From Lasiodiplodia sp. COLG20 (taxonomy: Eukaryota > Ascomycota > Dothideomycetes > Botryosphaeriales > Botryosphaeriaceae), in contig VNWV01000001.1 of the NCBI GenBank assembly GCA_009801085.1, forward strand, positions 5,642,001-5,706,000: a stretch of DNA of 64,000 bases. Direction: 5' to 3'. The notes under the pieces are model-generated. The model was not told the origin of the DNA. It was given only the letters and a program-made list of their open reading frames with translations, and made no database searches. The position numbers and the translations under genes were made by a program. Below, in pieces: positions 21,601 through 36,600 of the stretch; positions within the stretch are counted from its first letter, which is position 1, and each line of letters opens with the position of its first letter.

Positions 21601-24600
21601 GGCAGTTGATGTAACTGTGGGCACGCCCGCTGAAGGTGCTGTCGGGCTGCCAGAGGCGCCAGGGGTCGGGACGAAAACAATGACACCTGTGATCGGCGAA
21701 GCAGTGGGGATGCCAGCAGCGTTTGTGGGAGTAACCAAACCAACGGTAGTGTAGGCAAGGTTTCCGACAGTAGAGGTGACAGTAAGCAAGGCACCAGGGG
21801 TAGATGCGCCCGATGTCGGCACGAAGACGATTACCGCATTCGATGGAGTGCCGGTGGGGTTACCAGCCGCATCCGTAGGTGTAACCACACCTGTCGTGGT
21901 GTAGGCGAGGTTGCCAGCCGTCGAAGTTATAGTTGCCATGCCAGGTGCAGGAGCGCCGGAAGTTGGGACGAAGATGATCACCGCGCTAGACGGTGACCCT
22001 GCGGGGATTCCACCGGGGCCTGTGGGAGTAACGACACCAGTCGTGGTGTAAGGAATGCTTCCAGATGTCACGGTAACTGTGCCTAAGCCCGCAGCTGGAC
22101 CAGAGGTCGGGACGAAAACGATGACTGCGGTGGACGGAGAGCCCGCTGGGATTCCACCTGGACCTGTAGGCGTAATGACACCGGTTGTGGTGTAAGGAAC
22201 GCTACCAGCTGTCGAGGTAACTGTGCCCAAGCCTGCTGGCCCGGGAGAGGTTGGAACGAACACGATCACCGCGCTAGACGGCGATCCTGCGGGACCTCCA
22301 TCCGGTCCTGTGGGTGTAACTACCCCGGTTGTCGTAAACGGAATACTGCCCGACGTTGAAGTGACTGTAGCCAAGCTAGGTGCGGGAGCGCCCGAGGACG
22401 GAACGTAGACGACAATCTGGGTATTGGGCGGGCCGACAATAACTCCACCGGGACCTGTGGGAGTGACCACAGCGGTGGTTGTGGATACCACGCTTCCAGA
22501 AGTCAACGTGATTGTTGAAGGACCTGCCGGCGAAGCACCGCTCGGAGCGGAACCGCTCGCAGGTGCCGAGGCACCGGATGTTGGAACCAAGACGATGACT
22601 CCAGTGAAAGGCAAACCAGTGGGAACTCCTGCAAAGTCGGTAGGCGTAATGGGGCCCGTGGTAGTCAGGGCAATGCTGCCGAGAGTGTACGTGGTTGTGG
22701 GCAGGCTTGCTGGCGGGGCACTGCTCGGGCTGACGCCGCTTGGAACAGCAGAGGCGCCAGACGTTGGCACTACTACGAGAACCCCGGTGACAGCTGTGAC
22801 AGGGACCCCGAAGCCATTGGAAATCGTGACGAGAGTTGTCAAAGTCTGGCTGACGCTGCCAAATGTCGAGGTGATCGTTGGCATGGGGAGTGATGATGAA
22901 GCACCACCGATTGAAATAGCAGCGCTCGGAGTGGGGCTAGAGGCGCCAAACGTAGGAATGCCAGAGGCGGCACCAGAAGTCGGCACGACATAGAGAACGG
23001 CAGGGAACGGTGTAGCCGTAGGATTACCGGAAGCATCTGTGGGAGTAAGGAGAGTGGTGATCAGCTGGCTCACACTACCGAAGGTCGTTGTGATGGTTGG
23101 CAGGCCGAGTGCTGAGGCACCGCTTGGAATTAGGATGCCCGGGATGGAACCGCTAGGAGAGCCCAAACCGCTAGGCAAGACAGAGGGACCAGGAGATCCG
23201 CCAGAAGTCGGCAAGCCTGAAATACCAGGTGCAGACAGGCCCGAAGCACTGGAAACAAAGAGACCTGAACCACTGGGAGCAGGGAGAATTGAAGCGCCAG
23301 ATGTCGGTATAACAACGAGAACACCAGAGAATGGTGAGCCAGTTGGGCGGCCGGAAGCATCCGTGGGGTTGATCAGCGTCGTTACAGTGAATCCAATACT
23401 ACCGGATAGCACTGTAATCGTCGGGAAACCAGAGACACCGGGCGTCGGGAGACCGGAAGCACCAGGTGCAGGCGGGCCCGAAATCCCAGTTGCCGGATCG
23501 ACGACGAGGACACCGGAGAACGGCGTGCCGGTTGGGTTGCCTGCGGCGTCTGTCGGGGTGATCAGGGTTGTGACAGTGAATGAAACAGTACCAGAGGTTC
23601 TCGTAACTGTGGGAAGACCGGAGGCACCAGATACAGGCGGGCCTGAAAGACCAGTCGCAGGGTCGACGACGAGAACACCAGAGAATGGCGTACCAGTTGG
23701 GTTGCCCGCAGTGTCTGTGGGTGTGATCAGTGTTGTAACAGTGAATCCGATGGTACCAGAAGTCCTGGTAACTGTAGGCAGGTTAGAAGCTCCAGCCGTC
23801 GGCACGAATACGATGACAGCGCTGAATGGCAAGCCTGTAATGAAGCCAGCGGCGTTTGTTGCCGGAACAAGACCAGTAGTGGTGAAGAAAGAGTTGCCAG
23901 CTGTTGAAGTAATAGTTGGCAAACCCGGAACAGCACTGGTCGGCACGACAACGATGACTCCAGAGATTGGCGCGCCAGTAGGAACACCAGCCGAGTTCGT
24001 AGGGGCAATCAGACCAGTAGTCGTAAAGAAGGCATTACCAGATGTAGATGTCACAGTCGGTATGCTGGCGGCGCCAGACAAGGGCGCAACAACGATAACG
24101 CCAGTGATTGGTGCACCAGTTGGGATGCCAGCCGAGTTTGTAGGTGTGATCAGCCCAGTGGTTGTGAAAGGCGAAGCCAAGTTACTAGCAAACGAAGTGA
24201 CGGTAGGCAAGACGGCGGCGCCAGATGAAGGTGCAAACACAATAACTCCAGTGTAAGGGGGACCGGTCGGGATTCCAGCTGCATTGGTGGGCGTAATCAC
24301 TCCGGTGGTTGTGAAAGGCGACGCCAAGTTGCTGGCGAACGAGGTGACTGTAGGGAAGCCGACGGTGCCAGACGAAGGCGCGAAAACAATCACTCCAGGG
24401 AAGGGGGTACCTGCGTTTCCGAGTGAATCGGTAGGAGTGATTAGGCCGGTAGTTGTGAAAGGCGAAACCACGCTGCCAGCAAATGAGGTGACAGTAGGCA
24501 GACCGGCAGCGCCTGATGGAGGCTGGCTGACACCGCCGGATGTAGGCACGACCACAATCACGCCGCTAAATAGAGCAGCAGTCGTGATGCCGGCAGCATT

Positions 24601-27600
24601 TGTAGGCGTAATTATTCCGAAGGTCGTGAAGGCAGAATTACCGGAGGTATATGTGACAGTCGGCAAGCCAGTGCCGCTCAATGGAGGCGCAGAGCCTGAC
24701 GGCGAAGAGGCGGGAGAAACCAAGGCCGTTCCCGGCGGGAGTACAATCACGCCGGGAGATGGAGAGCTGCTTCCACCAGGAGCCGGAGCGCCGCTTCCGC
24801 TGGGACCGCCGGTCGTGGGCACGACAACGATCACGCCACTGTACGGAGTACCAATCGCATTGCCCGCAGAATCGGTGGGTGTGATTAGCCCGGTAGTCGT
24901 GAACGCAGAGCTACCGGTAGTGGAAGTGACGGTGGGTAAGCCGGTGCCGGATGCCGAAGAAGCGGAAGCAACCAACGCCGTCCCTGGAGGGGGAACAAGC
25001 ACGCCGGGAGGCGGAGTGCTGCTTCCACTAGCAGCGTTCGTGGGTACGAAAACGATCACACCGGTGTAGGGAACACCCGTAATGCCTCCAGTAGCATCAG
25101 TGGGAGTGATGACCCCAACTGTAGTGAACGCAGAGCTACCAGCTGTTGACGTGACGGTAGGTAAGCTGGTGCCGCCAGTGGCAGGAGTGGTGGGCACAAA
25201 AATGACTACAGCACTGTAAGGAGAGCCGGTTGTGCTTCCTGCAGCATCTGTGGGCGCGATAAGCCCAGTTGTGGTGAATGCAGAGGTACCAGATGTCGAC
25301 GTAATTGTGGGTAAGCTGGGGGCGCCCGCGGCACCAGAAGTAGGTACGAAGACAACCACACCAAGGTACGGAGAACCAGTCGGAAGACCCGCAGCATTTG
25401 TGGGTGTGATCACTCCAGTTGTAGTAAATGCGGAGATACCGGCTGTTGACGTAACGGTTGGCAAGCCTGACAGGGGCTGGCTAGGGGCACCAATTGTAGG
25501 TACAAAAATGACCACACCAACGTATGGCAGACCAGTCGGAATACCCGCAGAGTTCGTGGGTGTGAGGAAGCCAGTTGTAGAGAACGCGGAGTTACCGGAA
25601 GTGGACGTGATGGTTGGCAAGCCGGTCGGAGGTTGGCTGAGGCCACTCGATGTGGGCACGAAGACAATGACCCCAGAGAACGGCAGGCCAGTCGCAATAC
25701 CCAAAGAGTTCGTTGGAGTAATGAGGCCAGTTGTCGTAAATGCCGAGTTCCCAGCAGTCGAGGTGATTGTTGGCAAGCCAGTGCTGCCCGAAGGAGGCTG
25801 ACTGAGGGCACCCGATGTGGGTACGAACACAACAACTCCAGAGAACGGCGTACCAGTTGCAAAACCAGCAGAGTTGGTCGGCGTAATGAGACCAGTGCTA
25901 GTGAAAGCAAGGCTGCCAGATGTCGAAGTGATAGTAGGCAAACCACTTGCTGGGACACCGCTTGATGCGCCACCGGGCAGACCTGAGCCGCTGGGTAGTC
26001 CTGAACCACCTGGAAGGCCAGAACCACTCGGTAGACCTGAGCCGCTAGGCAAACCTGCACTTGGCAGACCTGAACCACTTGGCAGGCCTCCCGAAGGCGC
26101 AGTGGCCAAATTGGTCGCCGGACCACCAGACGGAATTATACCTCCAGACGGGAAGAGAGCACTGCCAGACGGCAGCACAGATCCGCTCGGAAGGCCACCG
26201 CTGGGAGCAGCAGGACCAGTAGCCAAATTCGTCGCCGGACCGCCGGAGGGGATGAGGATGCCTCCAGACAGCAGCAGCGATCCGCTTCCGCTGATGACGG
26301 GCGGGCTTCCGCCGCTGGGGGAAGAAACACCACCAGCAAGCGCCGATGAAGGCACGTAAACAATGACGCCGCTGTACGGAGTCCCGGTTGCGATGCCAGC
26401 CGAGTTGGTTGGGGTGATGAGACCAGTAACGGTGGTGGGAGAGGCGAGATTGCTTGCCAGCGAAGTGACTGTCGGTAGGACAGGGCCGCTCTGGCCGGGG
26501 AGAGAAGCACTGCCCGAGACACCACTGGCGCCAGGTATCGCACCACTGACGGCCGTAGCAGGATCGTACACGATAACCGCGCTGTACGGCGTTCCGGTGG
26601 GAATGCCCGCGGCGTTGGTCGGCGTAACGAGACCGGTGATGGTGGTGGGGGCGGACAGACCACTGGCAAACGAAGTCACGGTTGGTAGAATGGCGCCGCT
26701 GCCCGGAACACCAGGCGTCGAGGCACCAATGGCTGTTGCGGGGTCGAAGACGATCACGGCGCTGTAGGGCGATCCGGTGGGAAGACCCGCTGCGTTGGTG
26801 GGGGTAATGAGACCAGTGCTCGTCACACGGGAGGCTAGGTTGGAAGCCAGAGAGGTGACGGTTGGTAGGCCAGCGCTTGGTGTTGAGGCACCGATCGCCG
26901 TCGCAGGGTCGAAGATGATTACTGCACTGTACGGTGATGCAGTCGGGATGCCTGCAACATCAGTGGGGGTAATGAGGCCGGTGCTTGTGAGACGAGAAGC
27001 CAGGCTTGGCGCGAAAGAGGTAACTGTCGGTAGAGCAGCACCAGGCGTTGAAGCACCAATCGCAGTTGCGGGATCGAAAACAATCACTGCGCTATACGGC
27101 GATCCGGTTGGGAGACCGGCAGCGTTGGTAGGAGTAACGAGGCCAGTGGTTGTGATGGCGGACACCAGGCTCGGAGCGAAAGAGGTAACGGTTGGCAGAC
27201 CGACGCCGGGTGTCGAGGCACCAGCCGCTGTTGAAGGAACGTAAACGATGACTCCAAGAACCGGTGTCCCAGTTGTGAAGCCGGCAGCGTTGGTGGCTGG
27301 AACGAGACCGGTAACCGTGAAAGCAACGGTGCCTGAAATCGAAGTGACAGTAGGCAGAACAGGGCCACTGGGGCTAGCGCTGACGCCGCCAGCAGCTGAT
27401 GAGGGCACAAAAACAATCACGCCGCTATACGGTGTTCCAGTTGGAGTCCCGGCCGCATCCGTAGGCGTAATGAGGCCAGTAGTCGTAAAGGCGCTGCTGC
27501 CTGCAACCGAGGTGACGGTCGGGAGAGAAACACCACTTGCAGCTGACGAAGGCACATAGACGATGACTCCGCTAAACGGCGTGCCAGTTGCAACCCCAGC

Positions 27601-30600
27601 TGAGTTGGTGGGGGTAATGAGACCAGTGGTGGTGTAGGCGAGGTTGCCTGCAATCGAAGTGATCGTGGGCAGACCAGTACCACTAGCAGCCGTCGAGGGC
27701 ACAAAGACAATCACTCCACTGTACGGTGCGCCAGTAGCGATACCGGCTGAATTCGTAGGCGTAATGACGCTTGTGGTAGTGAAGGCGCGCTCGCCGATCG
27801 AGGTGATCGTGGGAAGAACGGTGCCGCCAGGGCTGACGCTTGCGCCACTGGGACTGACGCTTGCACCGCCAGCAGCCGTTGAAGGCACGAAGACGACCAC
27901 AGCACTAAACGGTGACCCAGTCGCAATGCCGGCTGAGTTTGTAGGCGTAATGACGCTGGTGGTAGTGAAAGCGCGTTCACCAAAAGAGGTGATTGTGGGG
28001 AGAGCAGTGCTTCCGGGGCTGACGCCAGCGGCCGTTGAAGGCACATAAACGATCACCGCGCTGATCTGCGACGCGATCGCACTGCCCAGTGCATTCGTAG
28101 GTTGATAGAGGCCAGTAGTCGTAAACGCACTGCTACCAAAAACGGTGACCGTCGGCAGGCTGATACCGAAACTCAGAGAAGCACCAATCGATACTGAGGG
28201 CACAAAGACGATCACCCCAGGGAAGGGCGAAGCCGTAGGGATACCAAAGTCATTCGTAGGCGTAACAAGGCCGGTGGTGGTGAAGACAGCGCTGATGCTG
28301 CCAACAACCGAAGTGACCGTTGGTACACTGGGCGCGGAGCCGCTTGGGGTGAGGATGAAGTCGGTGGCGGCAGAACCAGGAGCGCTGGGAGCGCCACCGG
28401 TGGGGAGACCCGTGGCGGCTGATGACGGCACGAAGACGATGACTCCGGGGAAGGGCGAGCCAGTAGCGATGCCGAAGGCATTGGTAGGCGTGATGATGCC
28501 AGTGGTAGTGAAGATGCTGCTGCCAGAAACCGAAGTGACCGTTGGCAGATTCGACAGAGCGCCGCTCGGGCTGATGCTTTGGCCGGGCAACAGAGCGGTG
28601 AGGGCACCACTGGGAATCAGACCAGAGGGGCCACCGGCTGTTGATGGCACAAAGACAATGACGCCAGTGAACGGTGTGCCGAGAGTCACACCAGCCGAGT
28701 TTGTCGGGGTAATGAGACCAGTGGTGGTGAAAGCACTGGTTCCGGAAATCGAGGTAACCGTAGGCAGCAGATTCGATACAGCGCCGCTCAGGCTGAGGCC
28801 TGGAGTAGGAGCTGTGGGAACGCCACTGGAGATAAGACCCGATGGCCCTCCGGCTGTCGATGGCACGAAAATGATGACACCCGGGAACGGAGTTCCAAGA
28901 GTCCTGCCGGCCGAGTCTGTGGGGGTAATAAGGCCGGTCGTGGTGAACGCACTGACGCCAGAAATTGAGGTGACCGTGGGCAGATTCGATGCACTCAGAC
29001 CAGGGGCAGAGGCGGTAGGAACGCCGCTTGGGAGAATGCCAGAGGCACCAGGAGCAATCGACGTCACGAAAACAATAACGCCGGAGTAAGGCGTGCCAAG
29101 AGCACTGCCAGCCGAATCGGTGGGAGTAATGAGGCCTGTGCTGGTGAATGCACTGCTACCAAGCGACGTGACTGTAGGAAGACTGCCCGGCAAGGAACCG
29201 CTTGCTCCAAGGCTCTGACCTGGGAGGCCTGAGGCACCGGAGCCAGAAGCGCTTGGTGTGCCAGGAGCGCTGCCAGAGAATGACAGGCCACCGGGGCCAG
29301 AAGCGCTTCCAGGGGCAGAAGCACTTCCAGGAAGGCCGCTAACACCCGATATAGGCACAAACACGACGACGCCGCTGAACGGGGAACCAGTAGCGATTCC
29401 AGCGGAGTTGGTGGGCGTGATGAGTCCAGTTGAAGTGAAGGGTGAAGCAACACTAGCAGCAACCGAGGTGATTGTGGGAAGGCCGGCTGCCGGAGAACCG
29501 CTCGGTGTAGGCACGAAAACGACCACACCACTAAACGGTGAACCAGTAGCGATTCCAGCTGAGTTGGTAAGCGTGATGAGGCCCGTTGAAGTGAAAGCGC
29601 TGTTGCCGGCGGTGGAAGTAATCGTAGGAAGACCCGTCGTCGGTATAACAACAACCACGCCGCTGAAAGGCGCACCAGTAGCGCTTCCGACGGAGTTGGT
29701 AGGTGTGATGAGGCCGGTTGAAGTCAAAGGCGTGGTCCCGGAAACCAAAGTGATCGTCGGAAGACCGGTAGAAGGCACGACGACAAGCACACCGCTGAAC
29801 GGTGAGGCAGTAGCGCTTCCAGCCGGGTCGGTAGGCGTGATGAGGCCAGTCGACGTGAATGCAGTGTTCCCGGAGGTGACAGTGATGGTAGGAAGACCAG
29901 CTGCCGGAGGACCGCTGGCGCTGATACCCCCGCTTGGAAGACCTGAGCCACTGAGACCAGAAGCGCCCGGAGTGCCGCTTGCGCTCGAGGCACCAGGGCC
30001 AGGAGAAACAAGAGCGGTTCCGGGGATGGGGACGATACCACCGCTGGGAAGGCCTGACGGCGGCAGGAAGACGATGACTCCGCTGAGCGACGCACCAATT
30101 GTAATGCCGGCCGCATCCGTGGCCGCGATTAGGCCCGTTGTGGTGAAGGGCGACACCACGCCGCTGACAATTGAGGTGATGGTGGGCAGGTTCGCCGCCG
30201 GTGAAGAGCCGCCGCTGAGGCTCTGGCCCGGAACACCAGGAGTGCTGGAAGCGGGAGCTGAGCCGGTACTAGGCGGTTGGGGCAGCCAAACAATGACACC
30301 GTCAACCGGCGAGCCAGTGGCAATACCCGCTGAGTTGGTAGGTGTAACAAGGCCGGTCGTCGTGATAGGGAATGGCAGGCCGAAAAGGAACGAGGTAACC
30401 GTTAGCAAGCCGCCGCCAGGGGCGCTGCTGGCGCCAGAGACCGAAGCGCTGATCGCCGTAGTAGGATCGTACACGATGACCGCGCTGTACGGCGATCCAG
30501 TAGGAATGCCTGCTGAGTTGGTAGGCGTAATGAGGCCGGTTGTAGTAATGGGTGATGCAAGGTTACTAGCAAACGAGGTGACCGTTGGCAGGACTCCACT

Positions 30601-33600
30601 GGGAGCGCCGCTGGGACCAACGTTCGATGCCGACGAGGGCAGCAGAACAATGACACCATTGAATGGCGATCCAGTAACAATACCAGCTGAGTTAGTGGGC
30701 GTAATGAGTCCGGTTGTGGTGATAGGGGAGGCAACAGTGCCAACAAAAGATGTAACAGTTGGCAAGCCGGCACCGGAAACACCGCTGGAACCAGCATTCA
30801 ATGCCGATGAGGGCAACAGAACAATGACACCACTAAACGGCGATCCGGTTGCAATACCAGCTGAGTTGGTAGGCGTAATAAGGCCAGTCGTAGTGATAGG
30901 AGAGGCTACAGTTCCAACAAAAGACGTAACTGTTGGCAAGCCTGAACCAGGAGTGCCGCTGGAACCAGCGTTTAATGCCGATGACAAAGGCTCCAGAACA
31001 ATAACACCACTGAACGGCGAGCCAGTGGGAACACCAGCTGAGTTAGTGGGCGTGATAAGGCCAAACGTAGTGATGGGGGAGACCACGCTGTTAACATAAG
31101 ACGTAACAGTCGGCAGGCTTCCGCTCGGAGCAGCGCCGCTAGAGCCAAGGTTCAAGCCCGTCAAAGGCGCCAGAACGATGACCCCGCTAACAGGCGAGCC
31201 GAATGGATTACCTGCCGTGTCGGTAGGCGTGATAAGGCCGACGGTAGTCACGGGCGAGACGACATTGCTGACAAAAGAGGTAACTGTCGGCACACCACCA
31301 GTTGGCGCGGGGGCACTACCACTCGGTGCACCGCTTGGACCAGGGCTCGAACTGATACCGGACGGCTGAGGCGCGAAGACGACAACGCCACTGTACGGCG
31401 TGCCAGTGGTAACACCTGCCGCATTCGTGGGTGTGATGAGGGTAGTTGTCGTGAGAGTAAAGGGAAAGCCGGGAAGGAACGAGGTGATCGTTGGCAGGCC
31501 TCCAGCTGGTGCGCCGGTGGAACCAAGAGTTTGGCCACCAGCATTCGGAGGTACGTAAACAATGATACCGGGGAACGGCGTGCCCGTGGCACTGCCGAGC
31601 GCGTTGGTGGGCGTGATCAGACCGGTGGAAGTGTATGGGATTTCCAAGTTCGTGTTCGTCAAGGTGATGGTGGGCAAGCCGCTCGCGCTGCCGCTTCCGG
31701 CTGGCAGGCCCGAGGGGGCACCGATAGCCGTCGACGGCACGAATACAATCACCCCGCTGAACGGTGTACCGATGGGGCTTCCCGCCGGGTTCGTAGGTGT
31801 GATCAGGCCAACCGTAGTAAATGGTGAGGCCAGAGTACCGACAGCAGAGGTCACAGTCGGCAGGTTCAGGGAAACAGCGCCGCTCGCGCTGATGCTTCCA
31901 AGATAGAGTCCAGAGCCGCTGGGCGCAGAAAGAGTGCCAGCGGGGATCGAACCACCAGTGCCCCCTGTCGAAGGTACGAAGACGATAACGCCGGGATATG
32001 GCGTGCCCGTCGCGATGCCTGCCGAATTGGTGGGCGTGATCAGACCGGTGGAAGTGAAGTCGGCAGTTCCAACAGTCGACGTGATCGTGGGGAGGCTGAC
32101 CCCAGATGCGCCGCCGGCGGTTGATGGAACGAAGACGATGACTCCACTGAACGGCGAGCCAGTGGGACGGCCCGAAGCGTCGGTGGGAGTGATGATCCCG
32201 GTGGAAGTGAAAGCCGCACTGCCTACGGTCGTGATCGTGGGGAGACCCACACCAGCGCCGGTTGATGGTACAAGAACGATGACTCCACTATAAGGCGTGC
32301 CAGTTGGGCTACCTGCTGCGTTGGTCGGAGTAATCAGACCCGTACTCGTGACTGGAGAGACAAGATTGCCGGCGACGGAGGTGATCGTGGGAAGACCTGC
32401 GCCACTGGAAAGAGCAGCGGCTGTGGACGGATCCAAGACGAGAACACCGCTGAACGGCGTGCCGGACGGCGGCGTGATCAGACCAGTCGACGTGATAGGG
32501 CCGGTCAGCGACGGAGCGAACGAGGTGATCGTCGGAAGAGCTGGACCACCAGGAGAAACAGCAGCGGCTGTTGATGCGGCCGGATCCATGACGATGACTC
32601 CGCTAAACGGCGTGCCATTCGGCAGAGTAATCACACCAGTGTACGTGATAGGAACGGGCAGGCCCGGAACAAACGAGGTGATCGTTGGAAGGCCAGCACC
32701 GCTCGAAGTGGCGCCGAGTACTGACGGCACGAAGACGACAGCTGCACTGTACGGCGTGCCCGTGGCAAAGCCTGCAGAGTTGGTCGGATTGACGAGACCA
32801 GTGCTGGTGAATGGAGGACCGTTGAATGGAGCACCGGAAAGGCTGGCGATGGTGGAGGTGATTGTGGGCAGCCCTGATGCGGACACACCGGGAGCGCCTG
32901 TTGGCGGCACGAACACGATGACGCCATTGAACGGAGTCCCAAGACTGCCGTCTGAGTTGGTCGGAGTGATGAGACCCGTGGAGGTGAAGGGGGAAGCAAT
33001 ACTGGCAGCAATGGAGGTTATCGTGGGGAGGCCTAGGGCAGTTCCAGCACTAGGAACGAGACCACCTGTTGGTGGCACAAATACGATAACGCCACTGAAT
33101 GGAGCACCCACACTACCTGCTGAGTTGGTCGGAGTGATGAGACCGGTCGAGGTAAACGGAGAGGCGACACTAGCAGCGATCGAGGTGATCGTAGGAAGAC
33201 CCGATGCAGAAGCACCACCAGGAATGCTAGCTCCTGTGGGTGGCACAAAGACGATAACTCCAGCAAACGGCGATCCAGTCACACTGCCAGCCGAGTCGGT
33301 AGGTGTAATCAGACCCGTCGACGTGAAGGGTGAAGCAACAGTAGCGACAACCGAAGTGATCGTCGGAAGACCCAATGCAGATCCACCGCTGGGAACGATG
33401 GCGCCTGTGGGCGGGACGAATACGATAACTCCACTAAATGGTGTTCCCAGCGCACTTCCAGCCGAATCGGTAGGAGTGATCAGACCAGTTGACGTGAATG
33501 GCGAAGCAACGCTAGCGACAACCGAAGTGATTGTAGGGAGACCCGACGCAGACGGACCACCGGGAACAAGAGCAGATAGACCGCTAGGGACGAGACCACC

Positions 33601-36600
33601 TGTCGGCGGCACGAAGACGATAACACCACTAAACGGTGTGCCAAGCGCACTGCCAGCCGAATTCGTAGGGGTAATCAGACCCGTCGACGTGAACGGCGAA
33701 GCAATGCTAGCCGCAACCGAAGTGATCGTGGGTAGACCCGACACGGCAGATGCACCGCCAGGCGGCACGAAGACGATCAATCCACTATACGGCGTTCCAA
33801 TCGCGCTGCCAGCCGCATCGGTAGGCGTGATGAGGCCTGCCGACGTGAAGGGCGAAGTGATGCTGCCGACGGTCGAGGTGACAAGCGGGAAGCTCGCTCC
33901 AGGTGCGCCGCTGGGAAGACCCGTGGGGGGAACGAAGACGATGACTCCGCTGAACGGTGCTCCGGTCGGAGGCGTGATGATGCCGGTGGAAGTGAACGGC
34001 GAAACAACATTGCTGGCGACGGAGGTGATGGTAGGCAAGCCGGGCACAGATGTGCCGGCAGCCGTCGGTGGCTCGAAGACAATGACTCCGCTAAATGGTG
34101 TCCCAGTTGGAGGCGTGATGAGGCCTGTCGAGGTAAAAGGTGAAACGGCATTGCTGGCGATGGAAGTGATAGTCGGCAAGCCGCCAGGGACAAGAGCGGT
34201 AGGAATGCCGCTGGGGATTAGGCCAGAGGGACCGCCAGGTGTCTGTGGCTCGAAGACGATGACTCCACTAAATGGTGTGCCAGTAGGTGGGGTGATGATG
34301 CCTGTTGAGGTGAAAGGCGAAACAACACTGGCGGCGATAGACGTGATAGTCGGCAGGCTAGGCGCAGACACACCGCTGCCAGTCGCCGTCGATGGCACGA
34401 ACACAATAACCCCACTAAACGGCGATCCACTCGCCGGCGTAATCACACCAGTCGACGTCGACGGCGCAGTAAAATCACCGAAAATGGACGTTGTCGGCGG
34501 GAAGCCGGGGCTTCCAGAGGCCGTCAACGGCGCGAAAACGATGACTCCGCTAAACGGCGCGCCAGAGCTAGGCGTAAACGCACCCGTCGTGGTGTAAGCA
34601 GTGGCGTAGTTGCCGAAGATGGTCGTGGTCGGGGGCAGGGCCACTCCAGAAGAGGGCACGAAGACGACGACGCCGGTGAATGGCGGGCCGCCAGCCGCTG
34701 AGCCTGTGGTAGCAGCAGCGAACACGCCCGTCGACGTGAAAGGCGAAGCAATGTCACCGACTGTCGAGGTAATCGTGGGGAGGCTCGCAGCGCTAGCGCC
34801 CGCGCTCGACGAGGCGCCGCCAGGCAGCAAGGCCGTTCCGCCGGATGGGACAAGCGGAGGAAGTGAACCACTGCCGCTCGGAGCGAGCGAACCGGAGACA
34901 GACGCGCCGAGGCCGATAGATGCGGACCCAGACAGCAGCGGTTGACTGCCGGAGAGCGAAGAAGCGCCAGGCGCCAATGCCGTCCCGGCGGAAGGCACGA
35001 GACCCCCAGACAAGGAGCCGCTGGGAACAAGGCCGGATGGCAAAGAGCCGCTCTCGCCAGGGCTGGGGGCGGACGCGCTGAGACCGAGAGAGCCGGAGAG
35101 CAGCGGCGGTTGGCCGCTGGCAGAAGGCTGCGCGGAGGCGGTAGCTGACGTGCCGAACAGCAAGCTGCTGAGACTGCCGAAGAAACCCGTCGCAGAAGAG
35201 CTGCTCGCTGTCGCCGCCTCGAGGCCTGAGCTGAGAGACGAAGCACCTGGGAGGATGCCAGATACGGAAGTCGGCGCGGGTACCTCGATGAGGAGCGTGC
35301 CCTGAGTGCCGCCGGGCGCGGTGGGCAGGAGCGTGATGATCCTGGTCGTGCTGCCGGGGTAGAAGGCCGTGTAGGTGGTTTGGGGGTCAACCGGGATGAA
35401 GGTCGACGGCACGGGCGTGAGGCTGAGCGCTGTGGGCGCACCGATGGGCGATGCGGCGGTCAGGTCGTTGAAGCGGCCTTCGGGGTTGTAGAAGGGCGTG
35501 GCAGTGAGGACGCCGGTGGTGGTGTCGCCCTGGTAGGCACGCTGCTGCTGCTGTGGTGCGGCGGATTGGCCTGTCGACGAGGGAAGAGCGGCGCTGCTGG
35601 TGGCTGCGACGGGCGAAGGCATCTCAATTAGAAGCGTTCCCAAGTTGTTGCCGCCGGGTGTAGGCAGGAGGGTGAGGTATCTGGTCGTGCTGCCAGGGTA
35701 CAAGGCCGTATAGGTCGTGTCCGGATCCAGCGGCGGCCGCGGGAGGGCGGCAGTCGCGGGCACCATGCTGATCACCGTGGGCGCGCCGATCGGCGGTATC
35801 GTGGCGAAATCGACGATACCGTCGGTGTTGATGTATGGCGTGGCAGTGAGGATGCCCGTGGTCGTGTCGCCGCGGTACGTCCGCGGCTGCGCAGCAGCTG
35901 GACTCGATGATGACGGAACAACTGCGCCAGTGGTTGTGGCGAAAGGTACGCTGCCCGAGACGGGCGTGGGGAATTCGATCAACACTGTGCCCAATGTGCC
36001 CCCGGGGGTGGGAAGGATTGTGAGCGTTTTGATGGTGCTACCCGGGTAAAATGCAGTGAGCGTGTTGGCTGGATCGACGGGACCCGTGAAGATCGAGGTC
36101 GCTGGACTCAGGCCAATGACAGTGGGAACCCCATTGGTCGGCGTCACAGTAACTGCACCAGTGGTAGTATCACCCTGGTAAGCGCGTGCGTTGGCCTCTG
36201 CTGGGGAAGATGATGAAGCCTGCACGGAAACCGTTGCCGGGACCTCGACAAGAACGGTTCCAACAGTACCACCAGGTGTCGGCAATAGCGTTAGGATCTT
36301 GGTAGTGCTGCCGGGGTAGGCAACTGTGAGGGTGTTGACCGGATCTACAGGGCCTGTGAAACTCGAGGATGCTGGAGTCAGGTTGATGACTGTCGGTATT
36401 CCGTTCGCCGGAGTCACAGTGACCACACCGGTGGTAGTGTCACCCTGATACGCCTGTGCATTTTGAGCTGCTGGCGAGGATGAAGGCTGAACCGTTCCAG
36501 CAGACGTTGCTGCCGGTATTTCAACAATAAGCGTGCCAGCTGTGCCACCAGGAGTAGGCAAGAGCGTCAGGTATTTAGTCGTGCTGCCCGGGTAGACGAC

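Noticed and set aside
32297..34597. Plus-strand open frame of 766 codons, and similar ones at 29258-31099 and 28145-29089
   Set aside because: They lie antisense to the family B repeats and merely mirror the repeat period and codon bias of the giant gene. They have no domain, start context or independent structure.
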